This document shows positions 10,403 to 21,221 of a DNA stretch of 64,000 nt, one piece after another. Position numbers and translations under genes: made by a program. The stretch's first letter is position 1, and every line of letters starts with the position of its first letter. Source of the stretch: Diphasiastrum complanatum (taxonomy: Eukaryota; Streptophyta; Lycopodiopsida; Lycopodiales; Lycopodiaceae); NCBI GenBank assembly GCA_029204225.1, contig CM055102.1, positions 49,171,057 through 49,235,056 on the forward strand, read 5' to 3'. Under the pieces are notes generated by a model, which was given only the letters and a program-made list of their open reading frames with translations, searched no databases and was not told the origin of the DNA.

Positions 10403-13020
10403 CTAGTCACTATCAATCCCATCACTATCAGTAGTTATAGGTGTTGATGATCCTGAAGTGGTGGAAGAAGCATCCTCTTCTTCACTATGTACTACAACAT
10501 TGCCTTCCTCATAATGCAAGCCATAATTTTCATAGTTTCTTCTTTTTGGTTCGTGAGGACGGTCCCACATCGTTTGTCATGATAATTTTTTGCTTTAGGA
10601 TTTCAATAGTGGACTTTCTCGAATGACTAGTTGTGGTGAGCATAAAGTCGTACAATAAAGTATCCACTTCCTCTAAAGACAATAAAGAAGAATTTGGAGT
10701 ATTCTTTTTTTTTCGCTTCTTCCCTTTACCATGCACTGTACGGACCATCTCGAGGCTGTACCTCCCTTTAAATGGATCAATGTGATATGTTTTAAACCAA
10801 TGCACAGTTATGTCTTTAATCTTGAATGTGATATCATCTCGATGAAGCGTGAGTACTTTTCCAATCCAAAAGAGGTGACCGAGATCATCATCTGTTATAG
10901 TGTAGCTACCAAAGTACCCTCTTGGATATCTTGGGGCTCACCCTTCCACATCTGGGCTAGTCTGTCCCTTCTACTTGTTGACCACCTTGCTCCAAGATAC
11001 ATCTCTCTAGTCTCTCTAACACATTCATGATGTTCTGTTATCTATACGTGCTTTGTTTCGGTATAATTTTGATGGACAGGCCACACGAAGTCAAATGAGA
11101 GTTCCCATTTGTTGTCCTCAATATTACTCAATATCACCATTTTCTCCTCATAAAATGTATCCCACCATTTAGTATCCTGTTCTCCCACATATTTTTTTGC
11201 TTTCTCGATTAGAATTTATGCTCTTCTATGTACTTTCAATAATCAATAGGTCTTGTTTGTTTTTCAGCATCTTTAACTTCTTTGGCTAGCAACATAGGCA
11301 TCTACTTTGCAGACTTCATCTGAGCAACTGATACATGTACCAAGAATTTCAAACCATTTGTTGGAAGCCATTGTTTACATGTTGACAATTGTTTCCCATA
11401 CATTAACACAACCTCATTTTCCATATTTTTTTTAATAAGAAAGCAGTGCTGATAGCTTATGTCATTTAACTTTTTCAATCATAGTTCTCTTGAAGACTTT
11501 ACAAACTCCTTGAAGTCAATGGTCTCCTTGAGATGAAATATGCTTGGCTTAGGAGTGTAGGCTTCCTCTATGATGACATCATTATAGGAAGTGTAAATGC
11601 ATCTCGCCGCGACAACTTTTTAGAGAAAGTGCTGAACATTTGATCTATATGATCGTGTGTGTGTCCAACCAATAGAAAATTAACCTTTACTTTTCTGAAA
11701 ATGCCCTTCTCCACAAGCATATCCAAATAACCGAAGACCATTTGATTCTTATTCTCTCTTGTTGTGTTGTCCAACTCAACATATAAAACAGCCGGAAGCA
11801 ATCCTTGCCACGAAGAAAAAACATGATGAATAATAGTCATGGTCAAGTTGGGATCATTATGCACGTTAGGATATGTGAAAAATACTCGGTGATGAACAAT
11901 TTCATTGTATATCAAGCAACCGACCAAATGTGCTTGAATCATAGTTTCTTCGTGAAGATCCTTTGGTAGCCATGAGGCAACTGTGTCTTTTTTTTATCCA
12001 TCCCGTCAATGACAATGCCAATATATTTCTCTGGAAACCCAAAGCATTTTTTATGGTGATGCATTATTTTTTGATGTTCCGCTGCTTGTTCCTCTCTATG
12101 ATCATCCAAAGCTGACTTCACCGTCGCAATCTCCATCGGATCCCTTAAGGCTTTTCTTTTACTTTTTAATTCTACACACGTACTGCATACTCACATTCGC
12201 ACTTTTCATGGAATAGAGACATTATTAAAATCTTTTTTCCAAAGTTTTGTGAAATATGAATAAGATATATACCTATCATTGTTTTGAATTAGATGCTAAT
12301 TGTAAACTGAAAAGATTTCCATTCGAGTAAAGTTATCAGCAAGATGGAATTTACCAGTTGTTGGCATTACCTTGCAATCCATAACAATGTGTGTTGTGCA
12401 ACATCACCCACAACCTTCGAAGATGGTTGGATATGACCAAACTTATTAATTCTATACTTTATCCTCTCCAGTCGAGAGTTGCCGAGGCTCAACACAATTT
12501 TAAATGCCCCTCTACAGATGAGGTCATTCCCCAGACTATAGTCAAACATTTTTTTTAAACAAGATATCAATTGTGAGGATAGAAACATGTCTTGCTCACT
12601 AGGACTCAGACCTAAATAAAAAGTCCTCCATCTTTTTATCTTTTGTTTTCCTAACTTTATTAAACAATTTGCATTGCCACAAAATGAATGCAATGCCTGA
12701 ACTTGTTGATCAGCTGTCAAAAAATCTTTCCTATCCTTACCAAAGGAACGCCTCCTACGACAAAATACAATTGGCGAACATTCTTGGTAATCATTTTCTT
12801 CATTAGTCTCACTATTTGATTGATTGCTGCTTGACTCAGTGAGCATGTCAATTTCCACGCTCTCGAATCGAGTGTCAACATTGGCACAATGATTGTCAGA
12901 ACCAAATGACCCAAATGATAATATAACGTTAGAGAATATTGGTTTATCCCCAAAACATGGTTGTAAATATGATGGGACATCAATAGATGAGAACGATAAC
13001 ATTGTCCTCGCTATGCACAA
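10403..13020 (-). pseudogene. Decayed DUF7869-like gene, possibly transposase-derived
   Basis: Minus-strand pieces in order resemble the uncharacterised eukaryotic family with a DUF7869 domain. 12367-13020 gives an N-terminal block with FCGNANC and ICRGAFKIVLSLGNSRLERI. 11939-12136 gives GIVIDGMDKKKTQLPH. 11568-11942 gives LDNTTRENKNQ and VGHTHDHIDQMFSTFSKKL. 10403-10805 gives a basic then Ser/Asp-rich C-terminus ending with TAG. A stop separates the second and third pieces, and 10806-11567 holds more family sequence with several stops. The conserved acidic D..(D/E) pattern is compatible with an RNase H-like transposase core, but that is inference. It lies divergent to the ParB/methyltransferase-like gene. 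Confidence 0.6.
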
Positions 13021-13622
13021 GATTTAACAAATTCTCTGACACGTTCTCTGACACATTTTCTACACATTTTTTGATACGTTGTTTACACTGATCACTAGGG
13101 CTCCTTCATATGAGGAAAACGAGAGGCTCACCTCACAGGATGAATTGTGGGCAGAGTCTCTGTAAATCGAGTGAAAAAAATATTTAAAAATCAACATTAT
13201 GCATGTCACGACAAAAATAAAAATTATATTTTCAAGCTTGACAACACAACTTTCCAGATTTGGAAAGGGAGAAAGTATAAAAGAGCCCACCCAATATCAT
13301 TTGAGAATGTCATTTCCTGGTGAGCAGAAACAAAAAATTAGATGATGAATTATCATGAATAACGAATATTATTTTAATTTTCAGGAGCAAATAGAAACAA
13401 ACCCCTGAAAAAGAAATGGCAAATGTTGAGAAACGACTAAAGTTATCACATGACAGCTGAAATTTAGGAATATTATCTGATACACAGGTTCTAGCAATGC
13501 TGAAGGCCAGACAAGCCAATCCATTGCCTAGACATTATTCTGATGCGAATATGGAAGATCCAAAAGGAAAGTCATTTAAAGAATCTTCCTCATCTTCCAT
13601 TAAGAAATTGCCAAATAATTCC
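13021..13622. other. Intergenic stretch between two divergent decayed genes
   Basis: I see no conserved protein or RNA here. Short minus-strand open frames (13060-13290, 13310-13519) are low-complexity and look like chance. Confidence 0.5.
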
Positions 13623-14161
13623 TGTGTGAAAAATTGCCTACATTGGCAAATCTAGCCATGTAGAATATTGTACATTTTGTCAATATTGTTTGTTGGTTAC
13701 TTGAATGGCCAAAGTGCCACTTGTACATACACACCTAAAGTAGGTTACCACGAGTCAAGAGGAGTGGTTGTGTCTATTTGGTAGTGATTCCTACTTTGTA
13801 GGATCTAGACCATGATTTATGATGAGATTTGTACCTACCATGCACCTACCAAGCATGACTCTTGGATCTAGGCTAGGGTTTTCACATTAGGGCAAGAAAG
13901 TGGAGTCTACTTCCTTATTACATGCTGGATTTTCACCTAACTTTGCAAAGGAAGTGTGTTTTACTATGTATTTCCATTCTCCATAGTGAGAAGATAGAAA
14001 CTTTTTGGAGCCTCAAGGAGAAACTCGAGTTTCCTCTCATTGTATGGTGATTACTCTATTTTTCCAATGAAACCCAGCTTTGGCACTTTGTAAACACTGT
14101 CTACAGGCCGTACTACAACCTTATTTCCACACGTGTGGAGTTGGATTAGACTATTTGATCA
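13623..14161 (+). repeat. Possible solo LTR
   Basis: It begins TGTGTGAAAAATTGCC and contains CCACACGTGTGGAG close to a terminal TTTGATCA. This resembles the start and end of the copia LTRs elsewhere in the window. No matching target duplication was found at these borders, so the ends are tentative. The stretch 14162-14495 after it shows no clear gene. Confidence 0.3.
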
Positions 14162-14495
14162 ATGCTTTGATTGTCTCTACTTGTTTCCTATCAAGCTGCT
14201 AAACTAGATCTTGTTTTCTGATGACTAGTTTCTGATAGATTGTTTAACAAGCATACAATCACCTTGTGGATCATTCAAAGATCCATTTATGGTCCTTAGT
14301 ACTGTACTTTTCACATCCTGGACATATCGTATTCTCCAAAGGAAGGCCTATTTTTGTATGTGTGCAAGCTGAATGCAACTCCTTTGACAGACATTAATTC
14401 GAAGTGATGTGGTCGTATTCAAAGAATAGACTATGAGGGTGACTTTGGGGAGTCATTGAACCCGTGGAACAAATGACGATGGTAGATTATTCTCT

Positions 14496-15911
14496 TTGGT
14501 GGAGGCTAACATGTGTTTAACAACTGCCCTTCCTGAAAAGTTGAAGATAATATTTAAAAACTCGAAGAATTTAATAAAAGATTTGTTGCCTTTCATTCAG
14601 CAATTTGTGCCAATTAGTAAAGACCTGTCCTCACCGAAAGGGCCTTCTCCAAAAAAGAAACGCCCTCCACCTCAGGCTACAAAAGTTGTGGTTCAAGTGC
14701 ACTCCCCTGAGAAGACGAAGAGAGTCAAAGTCATGGCCAAGAGAAAATTAAAAAATGATGATGAATTATCTAGCAGCTCTAGTAGTGATGCTGGTTTCGA
14801 AAGCGAGGCCATACTTCCTGGTGGTTTGCTAAAGAAAAGTGTAATCAAGACTGGTCAGAATAAAATTAAGGAGACTATTCAGAACAAAAAGCTGGCGTCA
14901 TGCAAGATCTTTGCCTTGCCTATTGAAAAAGTTCATAGGCCTCCTATTGACCCCGATATAGGTAGGAGGATGATGGAAGTAAGAGCTCCTCAAAAAGTGC
15001 ATGTCACTAATTTGATGAACAAAATCAAGCTAAATCCACATGCGCCTGTTGTGCCTTTCATTGTGTTAGTTGATCCTTACCAATGTCCTTCAAAGGGGGT
15101 TTTTAATGAGAAAAAAACTGAACTTCATGATTATTATGTTATTGGTGGATCCCACTTAGCCGAGGCGCGAAGACATCTAGTGGCCGCTTATCCGACTACC
15201 AACATTTTTCGATTTGTTGAATGTAAAATATTCTGTAATCTGACACTCAAAGAAGCAAAGTTACTTGCCTGGGATCACAATAATGATAACGATTACAGGG
15301 CTTGGATGTCATTTGTTGAAAATATTAGGGTTTTTCACCATGAATATGTTGATTATCTTAAATCTCACGAAAAAGCTGATGGTGCATTGAGACGCCAATG
15401 TTTGCTAGAGTTGGAGTAGTCATTGATGAGTCCGAAAAGTCACATGGCCTTCGTAAATATGATTCATGGTTTCAATTGGCTTTTCGACAAGGACATGTGT
15501 GGGATATTCAAGACACTATTTTCGGAATATGGGAGGATAAGGAGCTAAGTATGTCTGAATACTAATATGGTATTACATATGCAGGAACAAAACAAATCTT
15601 GAACGTGCACTGGGCTGCTGGCTTATCAGTTCTTTTGAAATGATGACTGTGGGCTACTATGATGCAGATGAGAAAAATAGATTGTGGATTTATTGCAATG
15701 AGCAATGTAGTAATGTGATTTCTTGTCCAGCTATCACTCAAAAATTGAAACACTTAGAGGTGATAGGTCTTTGGTTAACCCTTACCAAAAGCCTCAGAGA
15801 TTAATCAATAAGTTGATTGATATGTTTTCAAATGAGGGTGATTGGATTTTTGGACATGTTTGCAGGAACATGTATGAAGATGTACTTATGCACTATTATT
15901 CTGCATTTTGA
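14496..15911 (+). pseudogene. ParB-like domain plus DNA methyltransferase-like gene, copy 1
   Basis: The first frame (14496-15419, 307 codons) has a basic low-complexity N-terminus and then a ParB/sulfiredoxin-like fold: PVVPFIVLVDP, then DYYVIGGSHLAEARRHL, then NLTLKEAKLLAWDHNNDND. A frameshift near 15405 leads to a continuing block (SWFQLAFRQGHVWDIQD). The last piece (15723-15911) has KPQRLINKLIDMFSNEGDW, matching the KP..L...I..F...GD segment that precedes the AdoMet loop of beta-class N6-adenine/N4-cytosine methyltransferases. The following FxGxG glycines are not preserved. The true start is unknown, since 14496 is a GTG codon. Related to the copy at 47857-50880. Probably inactive. Confidence 0.6.
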
Positions 15912-16348
15912 TAAATTTATTTGTTATGAAATTTTTATGCAATGTAATACATCATTATAATGTTTTGAAAATATCTAGATGCCAATATTCAGATGACATT
16001 TAAAATATGAATAACTTATTAATGATTTATGAAAGTACCTATAACAAAATCTCAATGAAGAGTTAATTAGCTATATGAATTTTAAGTTCATTTTTTGTTT
16101 GTAATATTTTTTTAAAACAATATCAAATTTGCAATGCACATAATTGTGCAGTTTATCACTAATGTATTTTTGAGAATATGGTATGTGCATTTTGAAGATT
16201 TTAAAAAAGTCAAAAAGCCTGCACTTAAAAAAATAATTTTACCCAAAAATGTGATTTTATTTTTTGTACCTTGATTTTTAAAGTTTTGAAGGGAATCTTC
16301 TTAGGAGAAACCTTTTCAATTACCCACTCAATAGGAAATTGTGTTATG
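15912..16348. other. AT-rich non-coding stretch
   Basis: Strongly AT-rich with homopolymer runs. No gene, RNA or repeat boundary recognised. Confidence 0.5.
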
Positions 16349-16809
16349 TTCCTATGGGTACCTAGGGTTGTAGATGTGACAAGCCATTATGGTCCATTTG
16401 CACACTCTCCTTGTGTGGTCAAACTGCATCCAAGCATTCTTTAGGTCCCCGTTGTCGACTCTTTTCATTCTACTCACAATATCAACTCCAAAAGAATGGC
16501 CTTGCATTGACATCTTGAATATGTAGCATTGATCTTCTGGCAAACCTTGCCTTATAAATTTTTCCTTCGGAGAGGAGTGTTGTATGATACTGAGACCAAA
16601 CTATTTCTTGTCAGTAGAGCATGTTATATCTGATCTGGGGGAATCAAAATCGATTTTGATCAGTGCGTCATAAGATTTCCCTGTTGTGAGATGCTTGATT
16701 TTCACAAAACCATCATCTCCCTCTATTTCCATGGATTTATTGGAATCTAGGTTGAACGTGAGATGCGTTGATCCCCTCATGGTGTCTATGCGAGGAGCTA
16801 GTCCTTGTA
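16349..16809 (-). pseudogene. Unidentified coding remnant
   Basis: The minus strand keeps one frame for about 150 codons with a single internal TAG (about 16600-16603). The upstream part contains MRGSTHLTFNLDSNKSMEIE and the downstream part GLPEDQCYIFKMSMQGHSF. Amino-acid composition and hydrophobic patterning look like real protein, but I recognise no family. It sits convergent to the ParB/methyltransferase-like gene. That gives the alternating minus-plus-minus order also seen at 51.9-60.6 kb. Confidence 0.35.
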
Positions 16810-17639
16810 GTCAAACCCCAAAAAAAAAACAACCAATGATACATGTGTCAACAATTATATGATATTCTCATGGAGCAAATAGAGAATTTTTTTAAAGCCA
16901 CTCATGTTTTTGCAATGAAGACAATACTATATTTGTGAACTATAAAAGGAAAACTTGCTCAAAGTTTTGTAATTCACAATATGGCAAGCAACGAAATCTT
17001 GTATGGCTATAACAATGAAACAAACATGAAGCCCGAGCGACATGGTGACATTCCTCACAAATCGGCCGAAGGGAGCTTTCAGAATCAATAATTTGATTGA
17101 TCTCTGAAGTTTTCTAATCTCCCTCAGCTAGACCTGCTTTCTACGTCATTGACTAGTTCCAAGTTGTCCCTTTTTTTATTCTTCCTCTTGTCATAGAGGG
17201 TCCTGGTGCACAACTACACATATAAGCGTTTTGCCACGCGATGATGCCACGCGAACCGATACTTAGCCAAAATTTTGACATTTTTCTTTCGCATGGCTCT
17301 GTCATGCATGACACATCCACGCCAAACAGCAAGTGAAATCTAGGCAAAGTGTATTATTATTTTTCATATATTTTCTCAAATATTACCACAAAGAAGATGC
17401 TTTTTAGTTATAATATATAAATAATCAATGTTCTACATTTTCTGATTGTTCTCTTAATCAGTTCACACATCTATTGATATTGATAAGTTTTTCCAATTCT
17501 AAGTGATTGCGAGATGCATTTGAAATGAAACTTAAGAAATGCAACATCGTAGAAAGATGTAATAATTTTAATTTGAAAACAATATATATTGGCCACAAAT
17601 GTATCACTTTATGATAAATTTGTGACATGCACATATTTT
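16810..17639. other. No gene recognised
   Basis: Mixed AT-rich sequence with scattered short open frames (for example 17153-17347 minus) lacking recognisable motifs. Confidence 0.4.
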
Positions 17640-18401
17640 ATTCATCATTGCAAGATTCAAATTCATCAACCAATACATCTTGCAACTCATCTACGCTAAG
17701 ATGATTTTCATCATTACTATAGAAATCAAAACCTCTCTCTCAATGTCTCTAACATAGTGTTTTCTTCGGGCAGTAGTTTGTGCAATAACCTGTACATAAT
17801 CAAATGAATTTTCATACTATAAAATTAAACTTTGGACTTGAACAACACATCTACTAAAATCTTTAAAAAAAAATCTCAATTTTATTTGCCCAAATAAGGA
17901 TGTAACAATTGTATCACTCCATTTATGTTTTGCTTGGAGGCTCAATATAAGCAATGAAGCGGCCAAACTAGATGTCTTTGCTCCAAGATATAATGGTGTA
18001 TTTGTTTTTTCTCTCAATTTTTTTTCCTCGGCACTAATAAATGATTCACTATCATGTTTAGTCCATTCTTCCATGTCATTATGCTCATAGATGTTATTTA
18101 TCAAGTTGTTCATTATTTCAAGTTCATCTTGAATGCAAAACTCATTTTCAACACTTGAACTTGATTCTGAAGAAGAAGTACTAGTAGTAGGTCAAGGCTG
18201 ATTTGTTTTGGCACGTTGTTGTTCATGTATTTTCATCATGGCTCTCAATCTCATATGCTCACGACGTGACAATTGATTTATGTGTGGTCCATCGTATGCC
18301 AATTTTGTTTTGGATATGGCGTGATTGTTGTCATCGTCACTAGAGCTAGACGACGATTCATAGTCTTCAAACATGGAAAACAAATATTCATCAATTAACA
18401 T
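17640..18401 (-). pseudogene. CACTA (En/Spm-like) transposase N-terminal fragment
   Basis: 18192-18401 on the minus strand gives an acidic/Ser-rich start followed by REHMRLRAMMKIHEQQR. 17817-18113 gives PLYLGAKTSSLAASLLILSL then AKHKWSD. The strand continues past a frame change to KLLPEENTM. This matches the conserved order PLY.G...S.L.....LL.L..K..W.....LL..LLPE of plant CACTA TNP2/TNPD transposases. The catalytic region is absent, so this is a remnant. Confidence 0.55.
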
Positions 18402-18836
18402 ATAAGATTGTCATTCATGAAAATTAAAACTTAAATCAAGACATGCAAATCAAACATCATATCTAAAATCTTGTTCCAAGTATGTTTGTTATTTGCAACA
18501 TGAAATAAAATAAAAAAACAATTACTTGGCATTCAAGATAATGTGTGAAGGATTTCAGATCATTAAAGATCCAATCCATGTCATTGATCTTTGGTTACAA
18601 TAAGGAGCAAACCAACAATCCTGCCAATGTAGAAAAATCAGCATCTACATACAAAATGAGATGCAAACTCTAAGAGAAACTGATCAAACATGAACCAAAA
18701 CATAAAATATAGTTGTTATTTGTACAATTACAGTACCCTACTATATTTCACACGTGTGGAACCAAAAATAGCAAAATATGAGAAAGGTTTCAAAAAGTTT
18801 GGTCTTGTGTTCGCAAGAGGAGCTATGTTTTGTTAA

Positions 18837-18954
<118 letters not shown>

Positions 18955-19200
18955 GCCCATGCATGTGCACATGTGTGTGCTCCTTTGTGGCCTAATAACT
19001 CATTTGAATAAACTAGAGCACCTCATGAAGAGACCTTGTGTTTCTACATTTCAAAGCTTTAGTGTTTTTATATCTATCCTTTTAGTTCTCTCTATTGGGC
19101 TATGTCGACTAATCGGACATCCACAAGCTAAGTCCAAGATGACATATCGGGCATGGACAAACTATCGGACCTCAGCTACTTGGGCGTGAAGTTTTTTAAA

Positions 19201-19800
19201 CTATCACGATCCATTGCCTCCATGCAACGCTAATAGAGAAAATAGGTAATGAGCATTTAGCTAATCAAATTTTGTAATCTAATTCAATACGATATATGTA
19301 TTGCATAGACATGCATAACATACATAGAAAAACACAATCCTGAACATAGCACTCACTGAGGTGCGTATCAAGAAAGAGAGATAGTTCTAGCAATAGCTAG
19401 TTCCATTCGTGAGCAGAGAACACCTATTTCACACTGATGCGTTGATCTGGGAAACAGACAATGCTCAAAAGAAATTTCTGATGTATACTCGATTTTGATA
19501 ATATAGACGAGTTACAATTTTTCTGCTCAATGTGCAATCTCTGAATCTTGTGATGCTTGTCCAATTTTATTAGTAGATACATTTCTGCTGTCACTAGACA
19601 TTATCTGCTATTCATAAACTCATTGTCAGAATAGCAGTAGCTATCTACTGTTCGGGGGATGATTGATCACAATTTGAGACAATAGCCTTATTTGATAGAT
19701 TGCCTCCATCTAAGCTCAAATTAGAATTGTCTCTAGAGCTTGAATACTCGGTTTCAACAGTTCCTACATAGCGACCCGATTGTCCAGTTTCATTCCAACA
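19201..19800 (+). repeat. 3' part of an LTR belonging to copia F
   Basis: It ends CATTCCAACA one base before a Met-tRNA primer-binding site at 19802, so this must be the end of a 5' LTR. Its left border could not be placed. Sequence back to the TC microsatellite may belong to it. Confidence 0.55.
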
Positions 19801-19801
19801 G

Positions 19802-20140
19802 TGGTATCAGAGCCACAAGGCTCAATCAGAGCCTTGTCACTAAGACTATGGCTTCCATACACAGCATCCAATCAAAGATTTGCAAGGTACTTGAAGAGAT
19901 GGATCAAACTTCCTTGCTTGGATAGTGAAGACCTCGCTCATCCTAAGAGGAGAAGCCTTATGGTCGTGGGTGGATGGCACTGAAGAGATGCCAACAAACA
20001 AAGAACTTCAAGAGTGGAAAGAGAAGAACGACAAAGCAATAGTTGTCATCTCCTCTTCCATCGAAGACAACATTTCTTTGACCTCGCATCAATCTCTCCA
20101 CACAAGACTGCAATATATCATCAAGAGAGTGCACCAATGA
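19802..20140 (+). pseudogene. Copia F primer-binding site and truncated gag
   Basis: TGGTATCAGAGCCAC at 19802 is the primer-binding site. Gag follows from the ATG at 19849 (MASIHSIQSKICKVLEEMDQ). A frame change then leads to GEALWSWVDGTEEMP, EWKEKNDKAIVVISSSIED and a stop at 20138-20140. These match the start of copia gag (SW..WI.G...P, then W...D..A...I). Everything after gag is missing, so this is a 5' fragment. Confidence 0.75.
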
Positions 20141-20320
20141 GTAGTAAAACCCAAAGAGAACCATGTATAATGATGAAATGAGAGAAAGAAGAGAGAAGAT
20201 GTGTCTCTCCATGAGTTTTCTCCTTTTATAATAGGTCCAACCCTATTTGGCCACTTGGTTTTCCCTCCAAAATGCTAACCCTACTATTTTTGGGAATACA
20301 ATGTATCACTATTTATACAC

Positions 20321-20498
20321 ATACAATGTACATGAAAAAGAAAATACGATGTACCACTATTTATAATAGTTTTTGTGCACTTGACCTCAATGGCTACTGG
20401 CCACTATTTATCAAAATACAATGTACATGAAAAAGAAAATACAATGTACCACTATTTATAATAGTTTTTGTGCACTTGACCTCAATGGCTATTGACCA
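20321..20498. repeat. Two-copy tandem duplication, 95-bp period
   Basis: The segment starting ATACAATGTACATGAAAAAG at 20321 recurs at 20416 with only a few changes. The neighbouring stretches 20141-20320 and 20499-20869 contain no recognised gene. Confidence 0.85.
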
Positions 20499-20869
20499 AT
20501 CTCTACCTCCCTTATTATTTGAATTTGAATTTTGGTGGGAATGGACCCTCCATTCACTAACTTGACTTTTAGGCCTCTAAACTATTTAACTTCCTCAATT
20601 GGCCTAAAAATCTCATTTATTGCTATCTATTTGAATCTCCTCACACTTATTTCCTACTCTAGATCAATCTAATCCATATACATGGTATGGTAATGTCTCA
20701 CCAAGCCCCAACAACATTTATTGATTAAATGATCGTAGTTTTCAATCATCAATTTCTCATTGTGAAAAGGGATGACGATTGTTTGGCAACCTTTCGTTTG
20801 GCTTCCAGATAGTGGATCATTATTTGTTTTGTACTTGTCTACGATGAGACAAGCTTTACTTTGAGAATC

Positions 20870-21221
20870 CGTTAGAAGAGTTTTGAGCTCCAAAAAGACC
20901 CTTTAAGAATTCGTGCAAGATGTAGTTTATATTATTAAAATATTATAACACTAATACTTTTGACTTGCCATAACTTTTTTTATCGTAGCTTAGAAGTATG
21001 CCATCTAACATATCATTGGGAAGCCCTTGTTGAGCGCTTTCCAATGCACTAAACTCCGCTAAATTTGAACTTACCACTATAAAGTTATGCCATTTTTAGT
21101 GTGGAATCAAAATGTGGACTCAAAAAGTTACGTTATGTAGATTTCAAATTTGAGTGTTTTGATTGGTCCATGTGTAAGAAAAAATTGAGAAAAAATATAG
21201 AAAGAATCTTTACAAAGGGTC
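20870..21221 (-). mobile_element. MITE copy, truncated at one end
   Basis: Reverse complement of the complete copy at 56601-56978. It keeps one degraded terminal repeat (GTTAGAAGAGTTTTGAGCTC) and the internal sequence. It stops at ACAAAGGGTC, where the LTR-like sequence of copia E begins, so the other terminal repeat is lost. Confidence 0.75.

Noticed and set aside
10403-13020. Treating the DUF7869-like region as a functional spliced gene
   Set aside because: The stop between two blocks and multiple stops in 10806-11567 cannot all be removed by plausible introns.
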